Shown here piece by piece: positions 9,814 to 17,971 of a stretch of 64,000 nt of DNA. The translations under genes and the position numbers were made by a program. The stretch is from NCBI GenBank assembly GCA_007750655.1, contig CP036290.1, forward strand, positions 3,844,001-3,908,000, read 5' to 3'. Each line of letters begins with the position of its first letter. Position 1 is the stretch's first letter. The notes under the pieces were generated by a model that saw only the letters and a program-made list of their open reading frames with translations, was not told where the DNA came from and made no database searches. This stretch comes from Rohdeia mirabilis. GTDB taxonomy: Bacteria > Planctomycetota > UBA1135 > GCA-002686595.

Positions 9814-9926
9814 TGTGATCGGTACGGCGTCAGGCACGAAAGTGCCACCGGCCCGCAACGACGCTGCGAATCGCAGCGTCGTTGCGGGCCGGTGGCACTT
9901 TCGTGCCTGACGCCGTACCGATCACA
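9814..9926. repeat. Long perfect palindrome, copy 2 (REPIN-like)
   Basis: Arms of 56 bp, perfectly complementary around one central A (9870). The inner 111 bp (9815-9925) are identical to copy 1 with no differences, although the flanks are unrelated. The end of the element supplies the TGA stop codon of aroC, exactly as copy 1 does for the lipoprotein gene. Such a hairpin just behind a stop codon could also terminate transcription or protect the 3' end of the mRNA. Confidence 0.85.
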
Positions 9927-11139
9927 AGCTCCGCAGCTGCTCGCGATAGAACTCGACCGCGGCGGTGACCTGCGACATGGCGTCGCCGCCGAACTTCTCG
10001 CGCCAGGCCCTCGCCAGCTCGAACGCGACCAAGGCCTCCCCCACCACGCTCGCGGCCGGCGCGGCGGTCACGTCGCTGCGCTGGTAGGTGGCGCGCACGG
10101 TCTCGTTCGTCTCGAAGTCCACGGTGTCGAGGCCGCGGCGCAGGGTGCTGATCGGCTTCATCGCGACGCGCACGACGAGTTCCTCGCCCGTGGTCATGCC
10201 GCCCTCGAGGCCGCCGGCGTTATTCGTGCGGCGGCGGAAGCGACCGTTCGGCGACGCGACCGGATCGGATCCATCGGCGGAGTCGGAGGCCTCCGCGGGA
10301 TCGATCGCGTCGTGCACACGGCTGCCCGGACGGCGCGCGGCCTCGAAGCCGAGACCGAACTCGACGCCCTTCATCGCGGGGATCGACATTAGCGCGCCGG
10401 CCAGGCGCGAGGTCAGGCGCTCGGGACCCGACGCGTGGCTGCCGAGGCCGGGCGGCAGGCCCCAGGCGCGCACCTCGAACACGCCGCCGAGCGTGTCGCC
10501 CGCTTCCTTCGCGGCGTCGACCTTGGCGATGAAGGCCTCGTCGCGTTCGGGGAAGAGCGAATAGAACTGGCTCGCGTCGCGGCGTTGCTCGCGTTCGTCG
10601 ACCGGCGGCAGCTCGGCGTCGCCCAGCCCATCGCCCTGTGCATCACCGCGCACATCGGACGGTGCGAACCGCTCGCCGCCAAGCTCGACCACGTGACCGA
10701 ACACGCGCACGCCGAAGTGCTCGATCAACTGGCGCGCGGCGCCGGCCAACGCGACGCGGATCGCGGTCTCGCGCGCCGACGCCCGCTCGAGCACCGCGCG
10801 CGTGTCCAGCTCGCCGAACTTCTGACTGCCCGCCAGGTCCGCGTGGCCGGGGCGCGCGTTGCCGGGCACGGGCAGCTCCTCGATCGTCGCGTCCGCGTTC
10901 TTCAGCACGAGTGCGAGCGGCGAACCCAGCGTGCGGCCCGCGCGCATCCCGGCCGTGATGTCGACCAGGTCCGTCTCGATCTGCATGCGCCCGCCGCGCC
11001 CGTACCCGCCCTGGCGCCGGATCAGCTCGGCGTCGATGCGTTCCTTCGACAGCGCGAGCCCGGCCGGCAGGCCTTCGAGGATCCCGGTCAGCGCGGGGCC
11101 GTGGCTCTCGCCGGCGGTGGTGTATCGAAGCGTGGTCAC
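9922..11139 (-). CDS. aroC: Chorismate synthase
   Basis: This is the last enzyme of the shikimate pathway: it converts 5-enolpyruvylshikimate-3-phosphate to chorismate using reduced FMN, in the cytoplasm. The GTG start giving VTTLRYTTAGESHGPAL matches the family N-terminus; the upstream ATG would add 31 unconserved residues. Family motifs visible include ESHGPALTGILEGLPAG, RRQGGYGRGGRMQIETD, RPGHADLAG, ERASARETA, and near the end NNAGGLEGGMTTGEELVVRV followed by MKPISTL. At 405 residues it is slightly longer than usual because of a DPAEASDSADGSDPVAS insertion in the C-terminal half. It lies downstream of mutS2 on the same strand. The stop codon falls in the terminal bases of palindrome copy 2. 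Confidence 0.95.
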   Translation of the reverse strand: MTTLRYTTAGESHGPALTGILEGLPAGLALSKERIDAELIRRQGGYGRGGRMQIETDLVDITAGMRAGRTLGSPLALVLKNADATIEELPVPGNARPGHADLAGSQKFGELDTRAVLERASARETAIRVALAGAARQLIEHFGVRVFGHVVELGGERFAPSDVRGDAQGDGLGDAELPPVDEREQRRDASQFYSLFPERDEAFIAKVDAAKEAGDTLGGVFEVRAWGLPPGLGSHASGPERLTSRLAGALMSIPAMKGVEFGLGFEAARRPGSRVHDAIDPAEASDSADGSDPVASPNGRFRRRTNNAGGLEGGMTTGEELVVRVAMKPISTLRRGLDTVDFETNETVRATYQRSDVTAAPAASVVGEALVAFELARAWREKFGGDAMSQVTAAVEFYREQLRSL

Positions 11140-11316
11140 GTCGGTCGTTCCAAGTGGCGCGGGTGGTCGGCGCTCGCGCCGCTGGGTCTCGCGAGTGGTG
11201 CGTCGGTCGTTCGGATCGCTGCTCGGGCGCACGCAGCCTAGTGGGTCGCGGGGCCCGAGCGGCGAGGACTCTCGGGCTGCCGGTCTCGGGCGAACCGCGT
11301 CACGGCCCGCTCGACG

Positions 11317-13476
11317 CTACAGCTCTTCGAACCCCGTCGCCTCGTCGATGCGCACCTCGAGGTCCATGCGGCCCAGGCGCACCCGCAGCATGCCGCGACC
11401 GTGGTCGACCTTCAGCACCTGGCAGCGCTTTCGGTGCCGCGGGAGGTAGACGAAGTCGCCCTTGCCCAGGCCCTCTTCGAAGGCGCGTCGGCGCTCGGAG
11501 ACGGACGCGGCGCGCACGGCACCGCGCAACTCGGTGAGCCGCTCCTCGATCGTCGCGCGCGCCGCACCCGAGACCTGGGCCGCGATCTTCGTCAGCTCCG
11601 CGATCCCGTCGCGCACCGGACCGAGCCGCAGCTCGAGCTCGCGCTGGGCCTCGTCCTCGAGCAGCGACTGCCGCGCGGCCAGGTCGGCCCGTTCGGTCTC
11701 GAGCTCGGCCAACCGTTCGGCGGCGCGCGCGTCCAGGTCCGCCGCGGCCGAGCGCGAGCGTTCCGCCTCGATGCGCGCGCCCTGGATGTCGCCGAGCAGC
11801 TTGGTCGCTTCGTCGCTCCCCCGCTCGACCAAGGCCTCGGCGCGGTCGAGCACCTCCTTCGGCAGTCCCAACCGCCGCGCGATCGCCAGGCCGCGCGACT
11901 CGCCCGGCGCGCCGACGATCAGGTGGTAGGTCGGGCGCAGCGTGGCGGTGTCGAACTCGACGCTGGCGTTCTCGGCCGCCGCGTACGCGAACGCGAACTC
12001 CTTCAGGCGCCCGATGTGCGTGCTGGCGATCGTCGGCGCCTGCTTTGCGAGCAACCACTCGAGCAGCGCCGAACCGAGCGCCGCGCCGTCGGCCGGATCG
12101 GTTCCGCCGCCCAGCTCGTCGAGCAGGAACAGCGTGCGGGGACCGGCGCGCTCGAGACCTTCGGCGATGCGCACGAGGCTCGCACTGAAGGTCGAGAGGC
12201 TCTGTTCGACGCCCTGCTCGTCGCCGATGTCCGCGACGACGCCGGTGTACAGCGGCACCTTCGAACCGGCCGCGCACGGGAACGGCAGACCGAGGCGCAC
12301 GAACAGCGCCGCCAGCCCCGCCGTCTTCATCGACAGGGTCTTGCCGCCGGTGTTCGGGCCGGTGATGACGAGCACGCGGAACGGATCGCCGAGGCGCAGG
12401 TCGAGCGGCACGACGGAATCCAGCTCGCCCGCCTCCACCTGCCAGGCCAAGAGCGGATGGCGCGCGCCGCGCAGCACCAGTCCTTCGGCCACCGTCGCGA
12501 CTTCGGGCACGTGGCAGGCGAAGCGTTCGGCGTAGCGCTTGCCCACCAGAGCGAGTTCCACTTGGGCCATGCGACCGGCCAATCGCGCGATGCGTTCCTC
12601 GTGCTCGAGCGCCGTGCGCGTCCACTCGACCAGCAGGCGCTGCACCTCGTGCTGCACGTCGGCGCGCACGGCCGACAGCTCGTTGCCGAGCTCGATCACG
12701 TCGCGCGGCTCGACGAACGCCGTGTCGCCCGACCCCGAGTAGTCGTGCACCATCCCGGGCACCTGGCCCAGGGACTTGGCCTTCACCGCCAGCACCGCGC
12801 GGCCGTCGCGCATGTGCACCGAGCCCGCCATGCCGGGCGCGAGCACGCCGCGCACCTCGGGCCGGTTGGCGATCGCCTTGACCTTCTTCTCGATGCGCTG
12901 GGTCAGGTCGAACTCGGCTCGGCGCAGGCGCGCGAGCTTGGGCGACGCGTCGTCGCGCACGTCGCCGCGGCGGTCGAGTCCGGCCTCGAGCAACGCTTCG
13001 AGCGCGTTCAGTCGCGGCAGCCCGCGACCGAGCTCCGCCAGACGCGGCGCGCGGTCCGTGTGCGCCTCGAGCCAGGCCGACAGGCGCGTCGTGGCCTTCA
13101 GGAACGCGAGCAGGCCGAGCAGCTCGTCCGGCCCGAGCACCTGGCCGCCGGCACGCGCGCGAGCGAGCGGTCCGATCGGATCCGACAGGTCGCTGGTCGG
13201 CGCTTCGTCGTCACCGAGCGCCAGCGCCTCCTTCGTGCGGGCGAGGGCGGCACGCGCGTCGTCGTCGTCGCGCGGCGCGAGTTCGAGCACGGCGCGGCGA
13301 CCGAGCGCCGACGACGCGAACACCGCGAGCCGCGCGCGCAGGTTCTCCCAGTCGAGCGCGTCGGCCGCCATCTGGTCGAGGCTCGGCGCGACGCTCACCG
13401 CTTCGGCCTGCTCCACCACGGCGACGGCGCGGCGCTGGCTCTCCTGCCGCTGCCGGCGTTCCTTGCGACTTCCCAT
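11317..13476 (-). CDS. mutS2: MutS2-family ATPase lacking the Smr domain
   Basis: A 719-residue homologue of MutS2, an ATPase implicated in recombination control and, more recently, in rescue of collided ribosomes. Visible parts are the core/lever region (DRRGDVRDDASPKL, then HMRDGRAVLAVKA), Walker A GPNTGGKT at 373-380, Walker B LFLLDELGGGTD at 449-460, and ASTHIGRLKEFAF. A long charged coiled coil follows (about 540-640), then a final KOW-like segment. The protein ends there (GRMDLEVRIDEATGFEEL). The C-terminal Smr endonuclease domain of canonical MutS2 (usually about 780 residues in all) is absent. Only 177 bp separate the stop from aroC, so no room is left for a frameshifted Smr domain. 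It follows the aminotransferase gene by 19 bp, probably in one operon. Confidence 0.92.
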   Translation of the reverse strand: MGSRKERRQRQESQRRAVAVVEQAEAVSVAPSLDQMAADALDWENLRARLAVFASSALGRRAVLELAPRDDDDARAALARTKEALALGDDEAPTSDLSDPIGPLARARAGGQVLGPDELLGLLAFLKATTRLSAWLEAHTDRAPRLAELGRGLPRLNALEALLEAGLDRRGDVRDDASPKLARLRRAEFDLTQRIEKKVKAIANRPEVRGVLAPGMAGSVHMRDGRAVLAVKAKSLGQVPGMVHDYSGSGDTAFVEPRDVIELGNELSAVRADVQHEVQRLLVEWTRTALEHEERIARLAGRMAQVELALVGKRYAERFACHVPEVATVAEGLVLRGARHPLLAWQVEAGELDSVVPLDLRLGDPFRVLVITGPNTGGKTLSMKTAGLAALFVRLGLPFPCAAGSKVPLYTGVVADIGDEQGVEQSLSTFSASLVRIAEGLERAGPRTLFLLDELGGGTDPADGAALGSALLEWLLAKQAPTIASTHIGRLKEFAFAYAAAENASVEFDTATLRPTYHLIVGAPGESRGLAIARRLGLPKEVLDRAEALVERGSDEATKLLGDIQGARIEAERSRSAAADLDARAAERLAELETERADLAARQSLLEDEAQRELELRLGPVRDGIAELTKIAAQVSGAARATIEERLTELRGAVRAASVSERRRAFEEGLGKGDFVYLPRHRKRCQVLKVDHGRGMLRVRLGRMDLEVRIDEATGFEEL

Positions 13477-13495
13477 GGCGAGTCCGTGCGTCGGA

Positions 13496-14461
13496 TCAGA
13501 CGACGCGCGTGCCGCTCTTCGCGACGTGAGCGGTGAAGGCCGCCGACAGTCGCGCGGTCACGGGGCCCGGCACGTCGCCAGCCCCACCATCCGAGCGGCC
13601 GATCCGGCGCCCGTCGATGGTCGTGACCGGCGCGAGCTCCCCCATCGTGCCGGTGCAGAAGCACTCGTCGGCACGGTAGAACTCGGTCAGCGACAGGTCT
13701 GTCACTTCGCGCACGATGCCCAGCTCGTCGCACAGCTCGATCACGGTGCGGCGCGTGACGCCCTCGGGGCAGGCGACGGTGCGCGGCGTGCGCACGACCG
13801 GCTCGAAGGCTCCGTCGCTGCCGCGCCGAGCCCCGTTCTCGGCCGTGCCGCGCTCGACGATGAACAGGTGCGTCGCGTTCGTCTCGGCCACGAAGCCGTT
13901 GCGATCGAGCATCAGCGCGTCGTCCGCCCCGGCCGCGTTCGCCTCGACCTTGGCCATGATCGACTGGATCAGGTTGTTGTGGTGGATCTTCGGATCCATG
14001 CAGTCCGGAGGGAAGCGGCGCACCGAACTGGTGATCAGCGACAGGCCGCGCTTCGAGTAGACCGGCGCCTTGTGCTCGGCCAGCACGATCAACGTCGGGC
14101 CGGACTGGTTGAGGCGCGGATCCATGCCGCTCGTGATCTTCACGCCGCGCGTCAGCGTCAACCGGATGTGCACGCCGTCGGTCATCGAGTTCGCGGCGAG
14201 CGTGCGGCGGATCTGCTCGACCAGTTCGTCGCGCGTCGGGACAGAATCGAACGCCAGCGCCTTCGCCGAGTGCTCGAGTCGCTCGAGGTGTTCTTCGAGC
14301 GCGAAGATGCGCCCGTCGTACAGACGCAAGCCCTCCCACACGGCGTCGCCACCTTGGACCGCGGAGTCGAAGGGACTGACGCCGGCCTGGTCACGGTGGA
14401 CCAGATTCCCGGCCACGTTCACGATCAGATCGCGGTTGCGCTCGTCGAAGGTTTGCAGCAT
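13496..14461 (-). CDS. Class IV PLP aminotransferase (branched-chain amino acid type)
   Basis: A 321-residue fold-type IV transaminase. Seen are the GDAVWEGLRLYDGRIFALEEH segment, DPKIHHNNLIQSIMAK (the Lys near its end is the expected Schiff-base residue), the cofactor-binding segment FVAETNATHLF, and the C-terminal CTGTMGELAPV motif. These fit IlvE-like branched-chain amino acid aminotransferases; D-amino acid aminotransferase or aminodeoxychorismate lyase are less likely alternatives. An unusual short insertion (ERGTAENGARRGSDGAFEP) interrupts the C-terminal half. It lies 36 bp after the sulfotransferase gene and 19 bp before mutS2, which suggests co-transcription. Confidence 0.85.
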   Translation of the reverse strand: MLQTFDERNRDLIVNVAGNLVHRDQAGVSPFDSAVQGGDAVWEGLRLYDGRIFALEEHLERLEHSAKALAFDSVPTRDELVEQIRRTLAANSMTDGVHIRLTLTRGVKITSGMDPRLNQSGPTLIVLAEHKAPVYSKRGLSLITSSVRRFPPDCMDPKIHHNNLIQSIMAKVEANAAGADDALMLDRNGFVAETNATHLFIVERGTAENGARRGSDGAFEPVVRTPRTVACPEGVTRRTVIELCDELGIVREVTDLSLTEFYRADECFCTGTMGELAPVTTIDGRRIGRSDGGAGDVPGPVTARLSAAFTAHVAKSGTRVV

Positions 14462-14497
14462 CGCTCGGCAAGAAGTCGGCCAGTTCGGGGCGGCGGA

Positions 14498-15268
14498 TCA
14501 GGGCTCGAGCCGGATCCGGTGCTCCCACAGGTGGCGGTAGTGACGCTCGCACTCGTCGTGAAGATCCCGGAAGCGCTCGGGAAGCTGCACCGGATCCTCG
14601 CGCGGCTGACCGAAGCCCGTGGACTTCTCGACGCCGGCGTACCAGTAGCGCGCCCAGACGCCGTCGAACGGCCGCGGCCCCGGCGCCCACGAGAGCTGCC
14701 GCTCGCTGAACTCGATGCCGAGTTGTTCGCACAGGCGCGAGAGGATCCCGCGCGGATCGACCAGCACGTCCGAGCTGTCGATGACCGGCGGCGTCGTGCC
14801 GAGCCGCGCGCGCTCGCGTTCGAACAGCTCGACCATCTGGGGCGCGCCCAGGTCCTCGGGCCGCGCGTCCGGGACGACGCGCGTGTAGCTCGTGATCACG
14901 CGCGCCGGATCGCGCAGCAGGAACACACAGCGCACCTGGTCCAGCCAGTCCCGGGGCATCCCCGGCAGCAGGTGGTGGGCCATGTGCTTCTGGTAGTGGA
15001 CCGTCCGCCCACCCGGCAGCGGCGCGAGCAGCTGGGCGACCACTTCGTCCGGCTCGATCGGCTGGGAGCCCATGACCTCGTCGCGGCCCGGGTGCTGGAC
15101 GCCGGTCGCGTGCAGGTAGTGGGCGTAGAACGGCTCGTCCACGCCGATCGTGTCGGGCCGGTTCGCGAACGAGCGCAAGAGAGCCGTCGACAGGGTCCGA
15201 GGGCCGGACCACATGGCGATGCGCAGGGGCGCCGCTGCGGTCGGCGTCGATTCGTTGGGTGCGGACAT
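14498..15268 (-). CDS. Sulfotransferase-family protein
   Basis: A 256-residue P-loop protein. The 5'-phosphosulfate-binding region is WSGPRTLSTALLRSFANR (like the sulfotransferase PRSGST loop). The 3'-phosphate-binding region is RCVFLLRDPARVITSYTR. Further conserved features are the early DEPFYAHYL and the C-terminal ERHYRHLWEHRIRLEP. The ATG giving MSAPNESTPTAAAPLRIAMW was chosen because the longer frame adds an unconserved basic stretch. The acceptor substrate cannot be read from the sequence. The gene opens the run sulfotransferase, aminotransferase, mutS2, aroC. Confidence 0.78.
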   Translation of the reverse strand: MSAPNESTPTAAAPLRIAMWSGPRTLSTALLRSFANRPDTIGVDEPFYAHYLHATGVQHPGRDEVMGSQPIEPDEVVAQLLAPLPGGRTVHYQKHMAHHLLPGMPRDWLDQVRCVFLLRDPARVITSYTRVVPDARPEDLGAPQMVELFERERARLGTTPPVIDSSDVLVDPRGILSRLCEQLGIEFSERQLSWAPGPRPFDGVWARYWYAGVEKSTGFGQPREDPVQLPERFRDLHDECERHYRHLWEHRIRLEP

Positions 15269-15383
15269 GGGTGGCGGAGCGGGCGTCGTCGCGCGGCCTC
15301 GGTCCCCGGGGAGGGTCGAGCGGGCGACGAGCGGCACGAGGATAGTCGACGCGGGCGTCCGGACCCTGCCTCGGGTGGGTGCT

Positions 15384-15405
15384 TGTGGCAGACTCTCGCG
15401 CCACA
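15384..15405. promoter_or_regulatory. Possible operator in divergent promoter region
   Basis: TGTGGC and GCCACA form a perfect 6-bp inverted repeat with a 10-bp spacer. It lies 60 bp before the cystathionine gamma-synthase/lyase start and about 115 bp before the divergent sulfotransferase start. The geometry fits a dimeric repressor site, but a single copy gives weak support. Confidence 0.25.
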
Positions 15406-15464
15406 GCGTCCGCGACGCCGCGCCCCTCGCGCGCCGCGAAGCCGCCGCCGAACCGCTCCGCCCC

Positions 15465-16685
15465 ATGAAGAACGCGAAGAACACCCGTATCGAGACCCGC
15501 GCCATCCACGCCGGTCAGCAGCCGAACCCCGAGAACGGGGCCCTGATGACCCCGGTCTACTTCAACTCGACCTACGAGCAGACCGCGCCGGGTGAACCGC
15601 GCCTGGGCTACGAGTACTCGCGCACGACGAACCCGACGCGGACCGTGCTCGAGAACGCGCTGGCGAGCCTCGAGAGCGCCGAGTGGGGCCTGTGCTTCGC
15701 GAGCGGGCTGGCGGGCATCGGGTCGTTGGTCCAGCGCCTGAAGTCGGGCTCGCGCATCGTCGCCAGCAACGACCTCTACGGCGGCACGCACCGGCTCTTC
15801 AACAAGTGCTTCGGCCAGTTCGGCGTGCAGTTCGAGTTCGTGGACGCGAGCGACCTGTCGCAGATCGAGGCAGCGCTGAAGAAGGCGCCGACCGACTACC
15901 TGCACCTCGAGACGCCGACCAACCCGCTGCTCAAGCTGGTGGACATCGAGAAGGCGGCCAAACTGGCCCACGACAACGGCGCGCTGTGCGTGGTGGACAA
16001 CACCTTCGCGACGCCCTACCTGCAGCGTCCGCTCGAGCGCGGGGCCGACCTGGTCGTGCACTCGCTGACCAAGTACCTCGGCGGACACTCGGACGTGGTC
16101 GGCGGCGCGGTCATGGGCAACGATCCCGTGCTGCGCGAAGAGATCGCCTTCCACCAGAACGCGTACGGCGCCCAGTTCGGCCCGATGGACGCGTTCCTCG
16201 TGCTGCGCGGCCTCAAGACGCTGCACGTGCGGATGGACCGCCACGCCGAGAACGCGCTGGCCGTCGCGAAGCACCTCGAGGCGTCGCCGCTGGTCGATCG
16301 CGTGATCTACCCGGGCCTCGAGTCGCACCCGCAGTTCGACCTGGCCCAGCGCCAGATGGCGAGCGGAGGCGGAATGGTGAGCTTCGAGCTGGTCGGCGGC
16401 GTCGATGCCGGCGTGGCCTTCTGCAACGCGACCGAGGTCTTCGCCCTGGCCGAGTCCTTGGGCGGCGTCGAGTCCCTGATCGAGGTGCCGCCGATCATGA
16501 CCCACGCCGCGATCCCGGCCGAGGAGCGCCGCGCCGCCGGCCTGGCCGACGGCCTCGTGCGCCTGTCGGTCGGCATCGAGCACGTGGACGACCTCCTGGC
16601 CGACATCGACCGCGGGCTCGCGGCCGCGAAGGGTGCAACCGTGCACGGCGACTCCGTCGTCGAGCGCGCCAGCGTGCGGCCGTGA
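15465..16685 (+). CDS. Cystathionine gamma-synthase/gamma-lyase family PLP enzyme
   Basis: A 406-residue member of the Cys/Met-metabolism PLP family. Family signatures are TRAIHAGQQPNPENGALMTP, YSRTTNPTRTVLENALASLE, the cofactor loop FASGLAG, DLYGGTHRLF, ETPTNPLLKLVDI, VVDNTFATPYLQRPLERGAD, and the PLP-lysine motif HSLTKYLGGHSDVVGG. The C-terminal substrate region SLGGVESLIEVPPIMTH is complete. It acts in the cytoplasm in methionine/cysteine interconversion. Sequence alone does not separate synthase (MetB) from lyase (CGL) activity. The start is the ATG before KNAKNTRIETRAIH. A strong hairpin follows the gene. Confidence 0.9.
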   Translation: MKNAKNTRIETRAIHAGQQPNPENGALMTPVYFNSTYEQTAPGEPRLGYEYSRTTNPTRTVLENALASLESAEWGLCFASGLAGIGSLVQRLKSGSRIVASNDLYGGTHRLFNKCFGQFGVQFEFVDASDLSQIEAALKKAPTDYLHLETPTNPLLKLVDIEKAAKLAHDNGALCVVDNTFATPYLQRPLERGADLVVHSLTKYLGGHSDVVGGAVMGNDPVLREEIAFHQNAYGAQFGPMDAFLVLRGLKTLHVRMDRHAENALAVAKHLEASPLVDRVIYPGLESHPQFDLAQRQMASGGGMVSFELVGGVDAGVAFCNATEVFALAESLGGVESLIEVPPIMTHAAIPAEERRAAGLADGLVRLSVGIEHVDDLLADIDRGLAAAKGATVHGDSVVERASVRP

Positions 16686-16712
16686 GACTCGAGCGACGTG
16701 CGCGAGCCTGAG

Positions 16713-16756
16713 ACCAGCGGCGCCCCTCGTCCAAGGTGACGAGGAGCGCCGCTGGT
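16713..16756 (+). terminator. Hairpin after the cystathionine enzyme gene
   Basis: Two 19-nt arms (ACCAGCGGCGCCCCTCGTC and GACGAGGAGCGCCGCTGGT) pair with a single mismatch around a 6-nt loop, followed by CGTT. It lies directly after the stop codon and before the start of the next gene, as expected for a terminator that separates the two. Confidence 0.7.
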
Positions 16757-16785
16757 CGTTCTCGAGTCTCGATCACGCGAGCCCG

Positions 16786-17928
16786 ATGAAGATGCCCGGA
16801 CCGAACCCCGCCGAACTGCAGCGCCTGCTCGCCGCGCCGCCGCCCGTGCACGCGTTCCCCACCGAGGTCATCGTGGATCTCGACGGACGCGAACTGTGGC
16901 GCGGCGTCGGGCCGTTGTGCCGCGCGGACCTGCGCGGGGTCGATCTGCGTCGTGCGGACCTGCGCGAGCGGAACCTGCGACGGGCGCGGCTGGCGGGTGC
17001 GAATCTGCATGGCGCGAACCTCGAGGCGAGCGACCTGTTCATGGCCGACCTGACCGGCGCGGACCTGCGGGAGGCCAAGCTCAACTGCTGCGACCTGGGC
17101 GCCGCGAGCCTGCGCGACGCGGACCTGCGGGATGCGACGGGGTACGTCGACACGGATCACTGGCCGTTCGAAGATCTCCTCACGGACCTCTCGGGCGCCG
17201 ACGTGCGCGGCAGCTTCGAGAGCGACCTCGAAGACAAGCCCTTCCTGTTCGACGATCGCACGCGCCACAGCGGAGGCTTCGCGATCTCGTCGCACGGCCG
17301 GATCCACATCGACGCGTGGCTCGATCTGCAGCGAACGAAGAAACTCGATCGCATGCCTACGGCCGCGCTTCGCGACCGACTCGGACGCGTCGCGTGGACG
17401 TCGTTGCGCATGCCGGGCAGCTCGGGACGTTCCACCGACGACTACGACTGTGATGTCGAGCTCGATGACGAAGAGCTCTCTGGGTGTGCCTTCGACGATG
17501 AGCAGAAGGTCAGACGGCTCAACCGCACCAACCTCGATGGGTGCACGTTCTCGTACGAGGTTCTGTACTGGGGGAGCTGGTCCGAGGTCCGTGCACGCCA
17601 CAGCGACTTCCGTGGAATCGAACTCGGTGGAACGCTCCACAAGGAGTGCGACTTTCGCGGGTCCAGCTTCGTCGGCTCCAACATCGGGTACGACGGACTC
17701 GGAGGCAACTCAGAGTGGACCGACTGCGACCTGCGCGACTGCGACTTCCGCTACGCGACGCTCGAGGGAGCCGACCTGAGCCGCTCGAAGGTCGAGGGCT
17801 CACGGTTCGAGTTCGCGACCTACGACGCGAGCAACGTGTTCCCGGACGGTTTCGACCCGAAGGCCCATGGGATGCTCGAGCAGCCGCTCCCCCATTGGAA
17901 GATCGAGAAGGACGACCCGTTCGACTAG
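16786..17928 (+). CDS. Pentapeptide-repeat protein with central insert
   Basis: A 380-residue protein. Residues about 43-120 are a run of A(D/N)Lxx pentapeptides (CRADLRGVDLRRADL, then ANLHGANLEASDL and so on), which fold as a right-handed quadrilateral beta-helix. A second, more degenerate block lies at about 245-360 (NLDGCTF, SDFRGIEL, CDLRDCDFRYATLEGADL). Between the blocks is a non-repeat region of roughly 120 residues (LTDLSGADVRGSFESDLED onward) that I do not recognise. There is no signal peptide, so it is probably cytoplasmic. Some relatives mimic DNA and protect gyrase, but nothing here shows that role. It converges with the next gene after 43 bp. Confidence 0.8.
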   Translation: MKMPGPNPAELQRLLAAPPPVHAFPTEVIVDLDGRELWRGVGPLCRADLRGVDLRRADLRERNLRRARLAGANLHGANLEASDLFMADLTGADLREAKLNCCDLGAASLRDADLRDATGYVDTDHWPFEDLLTDLSGADVRGSFESDLEDKPFLFDDRTRHSGGFAISSHGRIHIDAWLDLQRTKKLDRMPTAALRDRLGRVAWTSLRMPGSSGRSTDDYDCDVELDDEELSGCAFDDEQKVRRLNRTNLDGCTFSYEVLYWGSWSEVRARHSDFRGIELGGTLHKECDFRGSSFVGSNIGYDGLGGNSEWTDCDLRDCDFRYATLEGADLSRSKVEGSRFEFATYDASNVFPDGFDPKAHGMLEQPLPHWKIEKDDPFD

Positions 17929-17971
17929 TTCGACTCGTTCGACCAGTCCCACGCGCTCGCCACCAACCTCC

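Noticed and set aside
8153..9926. Composite transposon made of the two palindromes and the lipoprotein gene
   Set aside because: No transposase lies between them, the flanks show no shared target duplication, and each palindrome is complete in itself, so two independent REPIN-like insertions are simpler.
11140..11316. Frameshifted Smr domain after mutS2
   Set aside because: The gap is 177 bp, too short for the roughly 80-residue domain, and none of its frames shows Smr motifs.
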